Assembly: GCA_964531385.1 (NCBI GenBank) | Contig: CAZHGC010000003.1 | Coordinates: 1-64,000 of the forward strand | Length of the DNA stretch: 64,000 nucleotides | Source: MGBC114079 sp964531385 | GTDB taxonomy: Bacteria > Bacillota > Clostridia > Lachnospirales > CAG-274 | Reading direction: 5' to 3' | In this document: piece after piece, positions 17,565 to 27,900 of the stretch | Layout: every line of letters begins with the position of its first letter | Numbering within the stretch: position 1 is the first letter of the stretch | Notes under the pieces: generated by a model | What the model saw: the letters and a program-made list of their open reading frames with translations, nothing else | Told to the model about the DNA's origin: nothing | Databases searched by the model: none | Position numbers and translations under genes: made by a program

Positions 17565-18896
17565 ATGAGAATTAAATTATCAAGTCATTTTAGTTATAAA
17601 AATTTAATTAGGTTTACTTTGCCGTCAATGGTTATGATGGTTATATCATCAATTTACAATGTTGTTGACGGACTTTTTGTTTCGAACTTTATTGGAGACA
17701 AAGCTCTTTCTGCCGTAAACATTATATTTCCTTTATGTATGATTATTGGGGCTTTTGGGTTTATGCTTGGAACGGGAGGAAGTGCAGAAGTTGCGAAAAC
17801 TCTTGGAGAGGGCAAAAAGGAAAAAGCACAGGAATATTTTTCTATGATTATTTCAACAATTATTATTGTTGGAATTGTTTTGGCCGTAATTTGTCTTATT
17901 TTTATAAGACCGATTTCATTTATGCTTGGTGCGGACAATGAACTTGTTGATTATTGTGTTCAATATGGCTCAATTCTTCTTACTGGAATTTTTGCATTTA
18001 TGCTTCAAACAAGCTTTCAAAGTTTTTTTATTGTTGCGGAAAAACCCAATATGGGGCTTATATTGTCGGTGGCTTCGGGGATTACAAATTTTATTTTGGA
18101 TTTCCTTTTTATTTGTGTTTTTGATATGGGAATTGCGGGGGCAGCGTTGGCAACTGTTTGCGGATATTTTGTTGGAGGGATTGTTCCTTTTGTATATTTT
18201 ATTTTGCCGAACAACAGCCTTTTAAGGCTTAGAAAGCCGAAGTTACACGCAAAAATTTTGCTTAGAAGTTGCACAAACGGTTCTTCGGAGATGATGTCAA
18301 ATATTTCATCTTCAATTGTTAGCATACTTTACAATTTGCAACTTATGAGCCTTATTGGGCAAAGGGGCGTTGCGGCAATTTCCGTAATAATGTATATTAA
18401 TTTTATTTTTGTTGCTTCTTTTGTTGGATTTTCGATTGGTGTTGGTCCTGTTATCAGTTATCATTATGGAGCGGAGAATTATGATGAGCTTAAAAATTTG
18501 TATAAAAAGAGTTTAAAAATTATTGGGTGTATTTCTGTTTTTATGTTTTTGGCGGCAGAGATTTCAGCCGGATTTATTGCGGAAATTTTTGTTGGTTATG
18601 ATTTTGAACTTTGCGAAATGACAAGCAAGGCGTTTAGAATTTTTGCGTGTTCATTCTTGTTTTGTGGAATTAATATTTTTGGCTCGGGATTTTTTACGGC
18701 ATTATGCAACGGGAAAATATCAGCTATTATATCGTTTTTGCGTTCGCTTGTTTTTGAAGCATTGATGATATTTCTTTTGCCAATTATATTTGGAATTGAT
18801 GGAGTTTGGGCGGCTGTTATTTTTTCCGAATTTAGTGCGGCGATTGTTACGATATGCTTCTTTATTTTCAAGAAAAAGCAATATAAATATGCTTAA
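17565..18896 (+). CDS. MATE-family multidrug/metabolite efflux transporter
   Basis: A 443-residue membrane protein with about twelve hydrophobic segments in two similar halves. The N-terminus (IRFTLPSMVMMVISSIYNVVDGLFV) is the conserved MATE entry motif, and GFMLGTGGSAEVAKTLGEGK is the loop after helix 2. MATE pumps export cationic drugs or metabolites with sodium or proton antiport; the clade cannot be fixed here. The start at 17565 follows TTGGAGG. The preceding MarR gene suggests induction by its substrate. About 280 bases without a gene follow (18897-19175), containing a TATAAT near 19100 ahead of the next gene. Confidence 0.92.
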   Translation: MRIKLSSHFSYKNLIRFTLPSMVMMVISSIYNVVDGLFVSNFIGDKALSAVNIIFPLCMIIGAFGFMLGTGGSAEVAKTLGEGKKEKAQEYFSMIISTIIIVGIVLAVICLIFIRPISFMLGADNELVDYCVQYGSILLTGIFAFMLQTSFQSFFIVAEKPNMGLILSVASGITNFILDFLFICVFDMGIAGAALATVCGYFVGGIVPFVYFILPNNSLLRLRKPKLHAKILLRSCTNGSSEMMSNISSSIVSILYNLQLMSLIGQRGVAAISVIMYINFIFVASFVGFSIGVGPVISYHYGAENYDELKNLYKKSLKIIGCISVFMFLAAEISAGFIAEIFVGYDFELCEMTSKAFRIFACSFLFCGINIFGSGFFTALCNGKISAIISFLRSLVFEALMIFLLPIIFGIDGVWAAVIFSEFSAAIVTICFFIFKKKQYKYA

Positions 18897-19175
18897 TCGA
18901 GTTGTTTAATGTGTTTTTTATAATTATTTAAAATAAATGACCAAATGTGCTACTTTGTTTTGTGGTGTATTTGGTTATTTTGTTTATATCAATGTGTTTT
19001 TTATGTTGTTGGTCTTGAAAAAGTTATACATAATGTTAGTTATTTATAATATTTTTTTTAATATTATGCTAATATTGTTGCTTAAATAATAATTTTGTGA
19101 TATAATTTAATTGATGAAAAAATATATAACGGTAATTGGTATTTTTGAGGTAATTAGTAAAGGGGGGCTATAGGT

Positions 19176-20855
19176 TTGGAGAGCAAAATAAAACCTAATG
19201 AACTTATTTATTCTCAATTTGAATATGCTTTTTCTGTTATTGATAAATGTACCGATGATTATATTTTCATTTTGGATTTTAAAGATGATTGTTATAGCAT
19301 ATCAGAATCTGCGGTTGAAAGATTTTGTTTGCCATCGGAAAAATTTAATAATGTATCAGAAAATTTGAAAAGTACTATACACCCTGCTGACTTTGATATG
19401 ATTGTGAAAAATTTGGACGATATTGTTAACGGAAGGACAGAAGAGCATAATTTTGAATATAGATGGCTTACGGTTGACGGGGAATATGTTTGGATTAGTT
19501 GTAGGGGGCAGGTTGTTTTTGACAAGGACGGCAGTGCGGCTTATCTTGCGGGGAGAATTTCCGAAATTGGAAGCCTCAAACGTGCAGACAATATAACAGG
19601 TTTACTTACAGATGTTCAGCTTAACAGAGATTATAGAGAGCTTATTTTGCAAAACGGCTTTATAAGCGGTTATTTGATGAGAATTCGAATTGACAATTTT
19701 AAAGAAATGAACAGACGATATGGAAAAACTTTGGGAGATGAAGTTCTTAAAATTTTTGGGAGAATTCTTGAAGAGGCTGTTGGCGAAAACGGCAAGGCAT
19801 ACAGATACGAAAATTCAGGATTTGTTATTTTTAATTATGACGGCGGAAAGATTGAAGATGCCCAACGGCTTTATGAAGATATTAGGAAAAGGGTTGAAAA
19901 AGCGTCTGAAAAGGCGGATTACAGAGTGTTTTTTACTGTTTCGGCGGGGGTTGTTGCAATTTTGCCGAACAAAGTTAGGGAGATTGACGAAATTTACAAA
20001 AGAGCGGAATTTGCAATTTATCTTTCAGAAAACAGAGGAACAAACAACATAATTATTTTTGACAATGACGAATATAACGATTATATTAGGCACATTAACA
20101 TACAAGAAAATTTAAGAATGGATATTAAAAATGACTTTAGAGGATTTGAATTATACTATCAGCCAATTGTTTCGGCTTTTGGAAAAAATCTTATTGGGGC
20201 GGAGGCTCTTTTAAGATGGGAAAGCAAAGAATATGGGAAAATGTCACCGGTTGAATTTATTCCAATCCTTGAAGAAAGCGGGCTTATTGTTCCTCTTGGA
20301 AAATGGATTTTTAAAACGGCGATAAAGCAATGTAAAGCTTGGCAGGAATTTATTCCCGAATTTAAAATGAACATAAACATTTCATATGTTCAACTTAGGA
20401 CGAGCGATGTTTTGCAAGATATAAACAAATGTCTTGAAGAAGTTGGGCTTGACCCTAAATATATTTGTGTTGAAATAACGGAAAGCGGTCATTTGGATAT
20501 GGACAACAGTTTAATTGAGGAATTTTACAAAAACAATTTTAAACTTGCAATTGATGATTTTGGCACAGGGTATTCAAATATGAGATATTTACAATATTTG
20601 AACGTTGATATAATTAAAATTGACCGTTCTTTTGCGGAGCGTGCAACGAAGAGCTTATATGATTATAAAATTGTTAAGCACATAATCGATATGGCACACA
20701 GCGTTGATTTGGATATATGTCTTGAGGGAATTGAAACAGAGGAGGAACTTGAGATTATTGAAACTTTGCGACCTGATTTTATTCAAGGATTTTATTTTGG
20801 AAAGCCTGTTCCGAAAGGAACATTTTTTGAAAACAACATTGAAGGTGTTTTTTAA
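19176..20855 (+). CDS. PAS-GGDEF-EAL cyclic-di-GMP signalling protein (active-looking EAL, degenerate GGDEF)
   Basis: A 559-residue cytoplasmic protein. A PAS-type sensor lies at about 15-140 (YRWLTVDGEYVWISCRG). In the GGDEF domain (about 145-300) the active loop reads TLGDEV instead of GGDEF, so cyclase activity is doubtful. The EAL domain (about 310-555) keeps GAEALLRW, EITES, DDFGTGYSN, KIDRSF and EGIE, so it should hydrolyse cyclic di-GMP to pGpG. The degenerate domain may bind GTP as an allosteric regulator, as known for some hybrids. The TTG start is eight bases after a G-rich Shine-Dalgarno (19162-19167). It is transcribed alone and ends at a terminator. Confidence 0.92.
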   Translation: MESKIKPNELIYSQFEYAFSVIDKCTDDYIFILDFKDDCYSISESAVERFCLPSEKFNNVSENLKSTIHPADFDMIVKNLDDIVNGRTEEHNFEYRWLTVDGEYVWISCRGQVVFDKDGSAAYLAGRISEIGSLKRADNITGLLTDVQLNRDYRELILQNGFISGYLMRIRIDNFKEMNRRYGKTLGDEVLKIFGRILEEAVGENGKAYRYENSGFVIFNYDGGKIEDAQRLYEDIRKRVEKASEKADYRVFFTVSAGVVAILPNKVREIDEIYKRAEFAIYLSENRGTNNIIIFDNDEYNDYIRHINIQENLRMDIKNDFRGFELYYQPIVSAFGKNLIGAEALLRWESKEYGKMSPVEFIPILEESGLIVPLGKWIFKTAIKQCKAWQEFIPEFKMNINISYVQLRTSDVLQDINKCLEEVGLDPKYICVEITESGHLDMDNSLIEEFYKNNFKLAIDDFGTGYSNMRYLQYLNVDIIKIDRSFAERATKSLYDYKIVKHIIDMAHSVDLDICLEGIETEEELEIIETLRPDFIQGFYFGKPVPKGTFFENNIEGVF

Positions 20856-20864
20856 AGATTGACA

Positions 20865-20907
20865 AAGGCTTGGAAAGGGCATAGACTGCTTTTCCGAGCC
20901 TTTTTAA
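20865..20907 (+). terminator. Intrinsic terminator after the GGDEF-EAL gene
   Basis: AAAGGCTTGGAAAGGGCA (about 20865-20882) pairs with TGCTTTTCCGAGCCTTT (about 20888-20904), followed by T. Confidence 0.8.
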
Positions 20908-20930
20908 TTTGCAAAAAGTATATTGTTTTT

Positions 20931-21797
20931 TTAATTTGTTATTTTTTTTAAAACAACATCTGAAAGCTTTGCAAAGTCGGTTAGAGAGAGAGTTTCGCCA
21001 CGAACTTTTTCATCGAAGCCGGCTTCATTTAAAATTTCTGCAATTTCTTCTTTTGAAAAATTGAAACCACCTGTGTTGAAAATGCAATTCAGCAATGTTT
21101 TTCGCCTTTGAGAAAATGCCGATTTTATAATTTTGAACATAAGCGTTAAATCTTTTGTTTCAACTTTTGGTTTTTCAAAGACAGTTAACTTTATTACGGC
21201 AGAGTCAATATTTGGGCGAGGCATAAAACAATTTTGCGGAACATTTGCAACAATATACGGTTTGCAGAAATATTGCACAGCAAGGCTTAACGCACCGTAA
21301 TCCTTTGTTGAGGGGGCGGCATTCATTCTTGCGGCAACTTCTTTTTGAATCATAACGGTTATACTTTGAATTGGAAGTTGTTTTTCAAGAATTTCCATAA
21401 TTATTGGTGTTGTTATATAATATGGAAGATTTGCAACAACTTTTAATGTTTTATCTTGAAATTTATCGGCGATTGATTTTATATCAACTTTTAAAATGTC
21501 CTCATTTATTATTTCTATGTTATTGAAACGAGAAAGAGTGTCGTTTAAAATTGGGATTAACGTTTTATCTATTTCAACGGCAATGACTTTATATGCTTTT
21601 TCGGCAAGGGCGGAGGTTAACGTTCCAATTCCCGGGCCTATTTCAATTACAACGTCATTTTCGCTTATTTCCGCAGATGTTATTATTTTATTTAAAACGT
21701 GATTATCTATTAGAAAATTTTGACCGAAATTTTTTTTGAAGCTAAATTCATATTTTGTTATTATATCTTTTGTTTTTGCAAATAATGAAGAATCTAT
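20931..21797 (-). CDS. rsmA: 16S rRNA dimethyladenosine transferase, no AUG/GUG/UUG start
   Basis: Translating from 21797 gives 288 residues, a full RsmA/KsgA: FGQNFLIDN near the N-terminus, the SAM motif EIGPGIGT, catalytic NLPYYITTP and the C-terminal PRPNIDSAVIKL. The enzyme dimethylates two adjacent adenines in the 3'-terminal helix of 16S rRNA, a late 30S assembly check. The frame has a TAA at 21800-21798 and no ATG, GTG or TTG before the conserved FGQNFL. The only sensible start is ATA at 21797-21795, nine bases after GGAGG, reading (M)DSSLFAKTKDII. An ATG at 21803-21801 in the same frame is followed at once by that TAA. A sequencing error is the main alternative. The next in-frame ATG (21398) would remove the SAM site. 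Confidence 0.85.
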   Translation of the reverse strand: MDSSLFAKTKDIITKYEFSFKKNFGQNFLIDNHVLNKIITSAEISENDVVIEIGPGIGTLTSALAEKAYKVIAVEIDKTLIPILNDTLSRFNNIEIINEDILKVDIKSIADKFQDKTLKVVANLPYYITTPIIMEILEKQLPIQSITVMIQKEVAARMNAAPSTKDYGALSLAVQYFCKPYIVANVPQNCFMPRPNIDSAVIKLTVFEKPKVETKDLTLMFKIIKSAFSQRRKTLLNCIFNTGGFNFSKEEIAEILNEAGFDEKVRGETLSLTDFAKLSDVVLKKITN

Positions 21798-21842
21798 TTA
21801 CATCTACCTCCCGTTGGGTTTATGTTGGATTTGCGATATTGA

Positions 21843-21888
21843 ACAAAATCTTGTGCCGATGATAAAATCGACACAAGATTTTGTTTTT
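21843..21888. terminator. Terminator-like hairpin between alaS and rsmA
   Basis: ACAAAATCTTGTG (21843-21855) pairs perfectly over 13 bp with CACAAGATTTTGT (21872-21884). The T run is better on the plus strand than on the minus strand, so termination after alaS may be partial and rsmA could be read through. Confidence 0.6.
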
Positions 21889-21915
21889 ATTGTTACAATT
21901 TAAAAAGTTATTGTT

Positions 21916-24558
21916 TTAAATTTGAGTTTTAATTGTATCCATTGCTGATTTTAAGGCATCATCTGTTTTTGAAGCATCTTTTCCACCTGCTTGTGCCATA
22001 TTTGGACGACCGCCGCCGCCACCGCCGGCAGTTGTTGCGGCTGATTTAACGATTGCTCCGGCGTTTGCTCCTTTTTTGACAACGTCATCGGTTACCATTG
22101 CAACGAAAGAAACTTTGCCATCTAACGGACTTGCCAAAACAATTATTCCACTTTGGAGTTTGTCTTTTATTCTGTCGCCCATTGTTCTTAATGAGTTCAT
22201 ATCCATTCCGTCGATTTTTGCACAAACAACGGAAACGCCGTTTACATCTTCTTTTTTTGCAAGAAGCTCATCGATATGACCGAGAGACATTTTTGCTTTA
22301 AGTTGTTCAAGTTCTTTTGAAAGAGCCTTGTTTTCTTCAAGAATTGAAGTTATTTTTGATGCAATGTTTTGACCGCTTATTTTAAGTGAGTCTCTTACAT
22401 TATTGAACATAAATTCCATTTCTTCGTAATGTGCTAAAACGCCATAGCCTGTTAACGCTTCAATTCTTCTGACACCGGCAGCAACTCCGCTTTCGGAAAG
22501 AATTTTGAAACTTCCGGCTTGTGCGGAATTTTTTAAGTGAGTTCCGCCACAAAATTCAACGGAATAATTACCAACGCTGACAACACGAACAACGTCACCG
22601 TATTTTTCGCCGAATAATGCCATTGCACCTTTTTTCTTTGCTTCTTCAATTGGAAGTTCTTCAATTGTTACATCTAAGGCATCAAGAATTTTTTTGTTTA
22701 CGATTTTTTCGATTTTTATGAGGTCTTCTTTGCTAACGGCTTCGAAATGGGTGAAGTCGAAACGGAGTCTTGAGCTTGAAACATATGAACCTGCTTGTTC
22801 GATATGATTTCCCAAAACTTCACGTAATGCCTTTTGAAGAATATGCGTTGTTGTGTGATTTCTTGCTGTTGCAAGGCGTTTTTCGGAATTAACGGCAAAT
22901 TCAGCAAATTCGCCAACTTTTATTGTTCCTGATTTTACGACACCTGTGTGAAGAATTTTGTTTCCGCCGAATTTTGTACAATCGGTTATTTCTATTTCAC
23001 AAGAATTTGTTTTAATTATTCCGTTGTCACCTGCCTGACCGCCCATTTCTGCATAGAACGGGGTTTTATCGGCAATTATTGTTACATTTTGACCTTCTGT
23101 TGCTGTTTCGGAAACGGCATCGTTTGCAACTATTGCAAGAATTTTTGAATTTGTTTCGGTTAAAGTTGTGTAACCTGTGAATGTGCTTGACATATCGGCG
23201 GGGAGACTATGGAAAACTGTTTCTTCCGCACCCATATATGTGTTTTCTTCTCTTGCGGCTCTTGCACGATTTTTTTGTTCTTCCATTTCTTTCAAGAAAC
23301 CTTGTTCATCGATTTCGAAACCAGCTTCTTCGAGAATTTCTTTTAACAAGTCGATTGGGAAACCGTATGTGTCGTACAATTTGAAGGATTCAGCACCGCT
23401 GAAAATTTTCTTGCCGTTTTGCTCATTGATTGATTTTATTTTGTCACGAAGAATTTCCATTCCTTGATTTAATGTTTCATAAAATCTTTCTTCTTCAACA
23501 GTTATTATTTTATATATATAATCTTTCTTTTCTTCAAGTTCGGGGTATGCACCTTTTGAATTTTCGATTACAACTTTGCAAAGTTCGGAAAGGAATTTTT
23601 GATTTATACCAAGGAGCTTGCCATGTCTTGCGGCACGTCTTAAAAGACGTCTTAAAACGTATCCTCGCCCTTCGTTTGAGGCAAGAACGCCATCGGCAAC
23701 CATAAACGTTACAGAGCGAATATGGTCGGTTATAACACGAATTGAAACATCGGTTTTATCATTTTTGCCATATTCGACACCGGCTGTTTTGCAAACGGCA
23801 TCTCTGATTGCTTTTATTGTATCAACGTCAAAAATTGAATTTACATTTTGCATAACGGTTGCTATTCTTTCGAGCCCCATTCCTGTGTCGATATTGGGGT
23901 GGTCCAAATTGGAATATGTTCCGTCTTCTTCTTTGCAGAATTGAGTGAAAACCAAATTCCAAACTTCCATATATCTGTCACAATCACAGCCAACGGTGCA
24001 ATCTGGGCTTCCACAACCATATTGTTCACCTTTGTCATAGTATATTTCGGAACAAGGACCGCAAGGGCCAACGCCATGTTCCCAGAAATTATCTTCTTTT
24101 CCCATTCTGAAAATTCTTTCGGCGGGAATTCCGACTTTTTTATTCCAAATTTCGAAAGCTTCGTCATCATCTTGATATACGGAAACATATAATCTTTCGG
24201 CAGGAATTTTTAAAACTTCTGTGAAGAATTCCCACGCCCAAGGGATAACTTCATTTTTGAAATAGTCGCCAAAAGAAAAGTTTCCAAGCATTTCGAAGAA
24301 AGTTCCATGGCGAGCGGTTTTTCCGACATTTTCGATGTCGCCTGTTCGGATACATTTTTGACAAGTTGTAACTCTTTTTCGTGGCGGAACTTGCTGACCT
24401 GTGAAATATGGTTTTAAAGGTGCCATTCCAGAATTTATTAACAAAAGGCTTTTATCGTTGTTTGGAACGAGGGAAAAGCTTTTCATTCTAAGGTGTTCTT
24501 TACTTTCAAAAAATGAAAGATATTTTTCTCTTATTTCATTAAGACCGAGTTTCTCCAT
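21916..24558 (-). CDS. alaS: Alanyl-tRNA synthetase
   Basis: An 880-residue class II synthetase of normal length that charges tRNA-Ala. The N-terminal catalytic domain begins MEKLGLNEIREKYLSFFESK, with KCIRTGDIENVG and GNFSFGDYF. The tRNA-recognition region is followed by an editing domain with the zinc-ligand motifs HTTTH (NHTTTHILQKAL) and CGGTHLKN. The C-terminal C-Ala domain ends in a glycine-rich GGGGGGRPNMAQAGG. The start follows GGAGGAATAAAA. It is upstream of rsmA on the minus strand, with 118 bases between. Confidence 0.97.
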   Translation of the reverse strand: MEKLGLNEIREKYLSFFESKEHLRMKSFSLVPNNDKSLLLINSGMAPLKPYFTGQQVPPRKRVTTCQKCIRTGDIENVGKTARHGTFFEMLGNFSFGDYFKNEVIPWAWEFFTEVLKIPAERLYVSVYQDDDEAFEIWNKKVGIPAERIFRMGKEDNFWEHGVGPCGPCSEIYYDKGEQYGCGSPDCTVGCDCDRYMEVWNLVFTQFCKEEDGTYSNLDHPNIDTGMGLERIATVMQNVNSIFDVDTIKAIRDAVCKTAGVEYGKNDKTDVSIRVITDHIRSVTFMVADGVLASNEGRGYVLRRLLRRAARHGKLLGINQKFLSELCKVVIENSKGAYPELEEKKDYIYKIITVEEERFYETLNQGMEILRDKIKSINEQNGKKIFSGAESFKLYDTYGFPIDLLKEILEEAGFEIDEQGFLKEMEEQKNRARAAREENTYMGAEETVFHSLPADMSSTFTGYTTLTETNSKILAIVANDAVSETATEGQNVTIIADKTPFYAEMGGQAGDNGIIKTNSCEIEITDCTKFGGNKILHTGVVKSGTIKVGEFAEFAVNSEKRLATARNHTTTHILQKALREVLGNHIEQAGSYVSSSRLRFDFTHFEAVSKEDLIKIEKIVNKKILDALDVTIEELPIEEAKKKGAMALFGEKYGDVVRVVSVGNYSVEFCGGTHLKNSAQAGSFKILSESGVAAGVRRIEALTGYGVLAHYEEMEFMFNNVRDSLKISGQNIASKITSILEENKALSKELEQLKAKMSLGHIDELLAKKEDVNGVSVVCAKIDGMDMNSLRTMGDRIKDKLQSGIIVLASPLDGKVSFVAMVTDDVVKKGANAGAIVKSAATTAGGGGGGRPNMAQAGGKDASKTDDALKSAMDTIKTQI

Positions 24559-24916
24559 TTTTATTCCTCCGTTGGTAACATTATGACAGCAAAAAGCTGT
24601 TGATATTTATATTTTAGCTGTTAATATTTTGCGAACGAGTTTATATAACTTTAATTGCAAAAGAGGCTGTCGCATTTTGCAACAGCCACTTTAAAAACAG
24701 CCTTTTTTCAAAAATGAGCGAGCTTATTTTTGAATTAAAGTTGAACAATTTTTTAACCGTTGGGTTTATGCCGGCGATTTGTATTTTTGTGAAAATACGA
24801 ATAGTCTTTGATTGATTTTTATATTAACTTTTTACAAAGACTAAATAATTTGGCTATTATATTGAGTATACAAGAAAACGATTAATTTTTCAAGTAAAAG
24901 GTTTAAATATTTAAAA
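24559..24916 (-). promoter_or_regulatory. alaS upstream region with several hairpins
   Basis: No gene is seen in these 358 bases. On the minus strand there is a TATAAT near 24860, an AGTCTTTG / CAAAGACT hairpin (24805-24840), and a GGCTGTTGC / GCGACAGCC hairpin (24664-24687) followed by TCTTTTG. A second upstream GGCTGTT copy (near 24700) could compete for the same 3' arm, and a small ACAGC / GCTGT hairpin precedes the ribosome site. The middle hairpin may be the terminator of the upstream activator gene or an alaS attenuator. No T-box consensus was found. Confidence 0.4.
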
Positions 24917-27900
24917 TTAATGTGTTTGAGACATTGTTTCTGTTATTTTTAATTTTTCAATGTTTGGTATATTTTTGTCTATTTTAAGATTTTTTTCGGC
25001 AACATTTAGCATAAGCTTAATTCTGTTTAACTGATTTACTTCGCTTGCACCGGGGTCATAATCTATTGCAACTATGTTTGAAAGCGAATAACGTCTTTTA
25101 ATTTCTTTTATTATACCTTTTCCTGTTACGTGATTTGGAAGACAGGCGAAAGGTTGCATACAAATTACGTTATTTACGCCTTCTGTTATAAGTTCGACAA
25201 TTTCTGCCGTTAAAAACCAGCCTTCGCCGGTTTGGTTGCAAAGAGAAACGATTGGTTCTGCCATTGCTCCAAGTTTTTGGATTTCATTTGGAGGAATGAA
25301 ACGTGAGCTTTTTTTGAAAGCTTCTTTCATAGGTTTTCGATAATGCTCGATAACTTTAATTACAAAATCGTTTAAGACCCTTGAAACTTTTCTCATTCCC
25401 AAATATTTTTCCTGATATGTTGCGTTATATAATTCATAGAGGAAGAAATCTGCCAAATCGGGAACGACAGCTTCGGCACCTTCGTTTTCAACCAAAGAAA
25501 CAACATCATTATTTGCGGTTGGGTGGAATTTTACTAATATTTCACCGACTATACCAACTTTTGGTTTTGTTATATTTTTTAATTTTACGTTGTCAAAATC
25601 GTTTATTATATTTTGGATATTACGTTTAAATTCGCTGTGTTTTCCTTTTTTGACAGCTTCTTTACATATTTCGTTCCATTTTTTGTAGAGCTCTTCGCAA
25701 GAGCCTTTCACAAGCTCATAGGGGCGGGTTGCATAGAGAACACGCATTAATGTATCGCCGTAAATTATAGATTGAACAAGAGTGTCCAAAAGTTTTATTG
25801 AATATTTCCAACCGGGATTTTTTTCAAGCCCCAACGCACTTACGGAAATAACGGGAATGTTTTCGTAGCCTGCTTTTTTCAATGCTCGTCTTATGAAACC
25901 TATATAATTTGTTGCACGACAGCCCCCACCCGTTTGGCTCATTAGAACGGAAAGATTATCTGTGTCATATTTTCCTGATTTTATTGCTTTTAAAATTTGA
26001 CCGACAACTATCAATGCGGGATAGCAAGCATCGTTGTTTACATAGCGAAGCCCGATATCTATACATTCTCGGTCGATTGCCGGCATAACGTCAACATTGT
26101 AGCCACAACTTCTTAAACACTCTTTCATTATATCGAAATGAATTGGAGCCATTTGAGGACAAAGAAGCGTGTGACGTTTTTTCATATCTTTTGTGAATAT
26201 TGCACGCTGTTTTTTATTTTCAGGCGTTTTAAGTTTTGTTTTCTTTCTGCGACGTTCTTCCAATGCGGCAAAAAGAGAACGAATTCGTATTCTTGCAGAG
26301 CCTAAATTGTTTACTTCGTCTATTTTTAACAATGTGTATATTTTGCCTGCCGATGAAAGAATTTCTGCAACTTCATCGGTTGTTACGGCATCGAGACCAC
26401 AGCCGAAAGAGTTTAGCTGAACAAGTTCGAGGTCTGTTCTTTTTGCAACGAACGCCGCAGAAGCATATAATCTTGAATGGTATGCCCATTGGTCTCGGAC
26501 GTTTAGAGGACGTTCAACTTCGCCGAGGTGGGCAACGGAATCTTCTGTTAGAACGGCAACACCATAGCTTACAATCATTTCTGGAATTCCATGGTTTATT
26601 TCCGGATCTGTGTGATATGGTCTTCCGGCAACAACAATTCCCGTCATATTGTTTTCTTCTATATATTTTATTGTTTGCTCGCCGATTTTTCGCATATCAT
26701 TTCGATAGTTTTGCTGTTCTTCCCATGCTTTTTCGAATGCGACTTTAATTTCTTTTGGGTCTATATCAGGAAATTCTTCACAAAGACGTTTTGCAAAGAA
26801 ATTTTTGTCGGAAAAGCTGAAAAACGGATTTTTGAAATTAATATTTTGTGTTCGAAGTTCTTCAACATTATTTTTTATATTTTCGGGATAGCTTGTAACA
26901 ATTGGGCAGTTATAGTTATTATCGGCATCTTTTATTTCCTTGTGTTCATATGCTATACAAGGGTAGAAAATGAAGTTTGCACCGTTTTCTATTAAATATT
27001 TTATATGACCATGAACCATTTTTGCGGGATAGCAAACTGATTCGCTTGGGATTGAATCTATTCCTGTTTCGTAGACATTTCTGTCGGATTTTGGAGAAAG
27101 AAGAACGGAATATTCGAGTTCATTGAAGAATGTGAACCAAAACGGATAGTTTTCGTACATATTCAGAACACGAGGAATTCCGACAATTCCTCTTTTTGCA
27201 TTTGCCGGATCGATTGATTTATAACCGAAAAGCCTTTTATATTTATACTCGAAAAGGTTTGGAACACAGCTTGAAAGAACGTCTTTTCCGAGACCTCTTT
27301 CGCAACGGTTTCCGGATATAAATTTTCTTCCGCCGGAAAATTTGTTTATTGTTAGAAGACAGTTGTTGCTACAACCTTTACATCTTGAAAGAGATGAAGT
27401 TACTTCAAGGTTGTTTAATTCTTCTTTTTTCAAGAGTGTTGAATTATAATTTGGCTCAAGCTTTTCTTTTGCAATTACCGCAGCACCGAAAGCACCCATA
27501 AGGCCGGCTATATCGGGGCGAATTGCTTCTCTTTCGGAAATTAATTCAAACGAACGCAAAACGGCATCGTTATAGAAAGTTCCGCCTTGAACAACTATGT
27601 TTTTGCCCAAATCATCGGGATTTGTTATTTTAATTACTTTTTGCAAAGCATTTTTTATAACGGAATAGGCAAGACCGGCTGAAATATCGGAAACTTCGGT
27701 TCCTTCTTTTTGTGCTTGTTTTACACGTGAATTCATAAAAACTGTACATCTTGAGCCCAAGTCGATTGGATTTTTTGCAAAAATTGCGATTTTTGCAAAA
27801 TCTTCAACGCTGTAGTTGAGAGATTTTGCGAAAGTTTCTATGAAAGAGCCACAACCGGCAGAGCAAGCCTCGTTTAAAAGAACGCTGTCGATTACGCCGT

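Noticed and set aside
20931..21398. Short rsmA pseudogene starting at MEILEK
   Set aside because: The frame continues upstream without stops through the full SAM-binding domain; only the start codon is unusual.
21811..24771. Shared CCGTTGGGTTTATG in two intergenic regions as a repeat
   Set aside because: A 14-base match is expected by chance several times in 64 kb, and flanks do not align.
24559..24916. T-box riboswitch for alaS
   Set aside because: No AGGGTGG-type T-box core or clear specifier loop on the minus strand.
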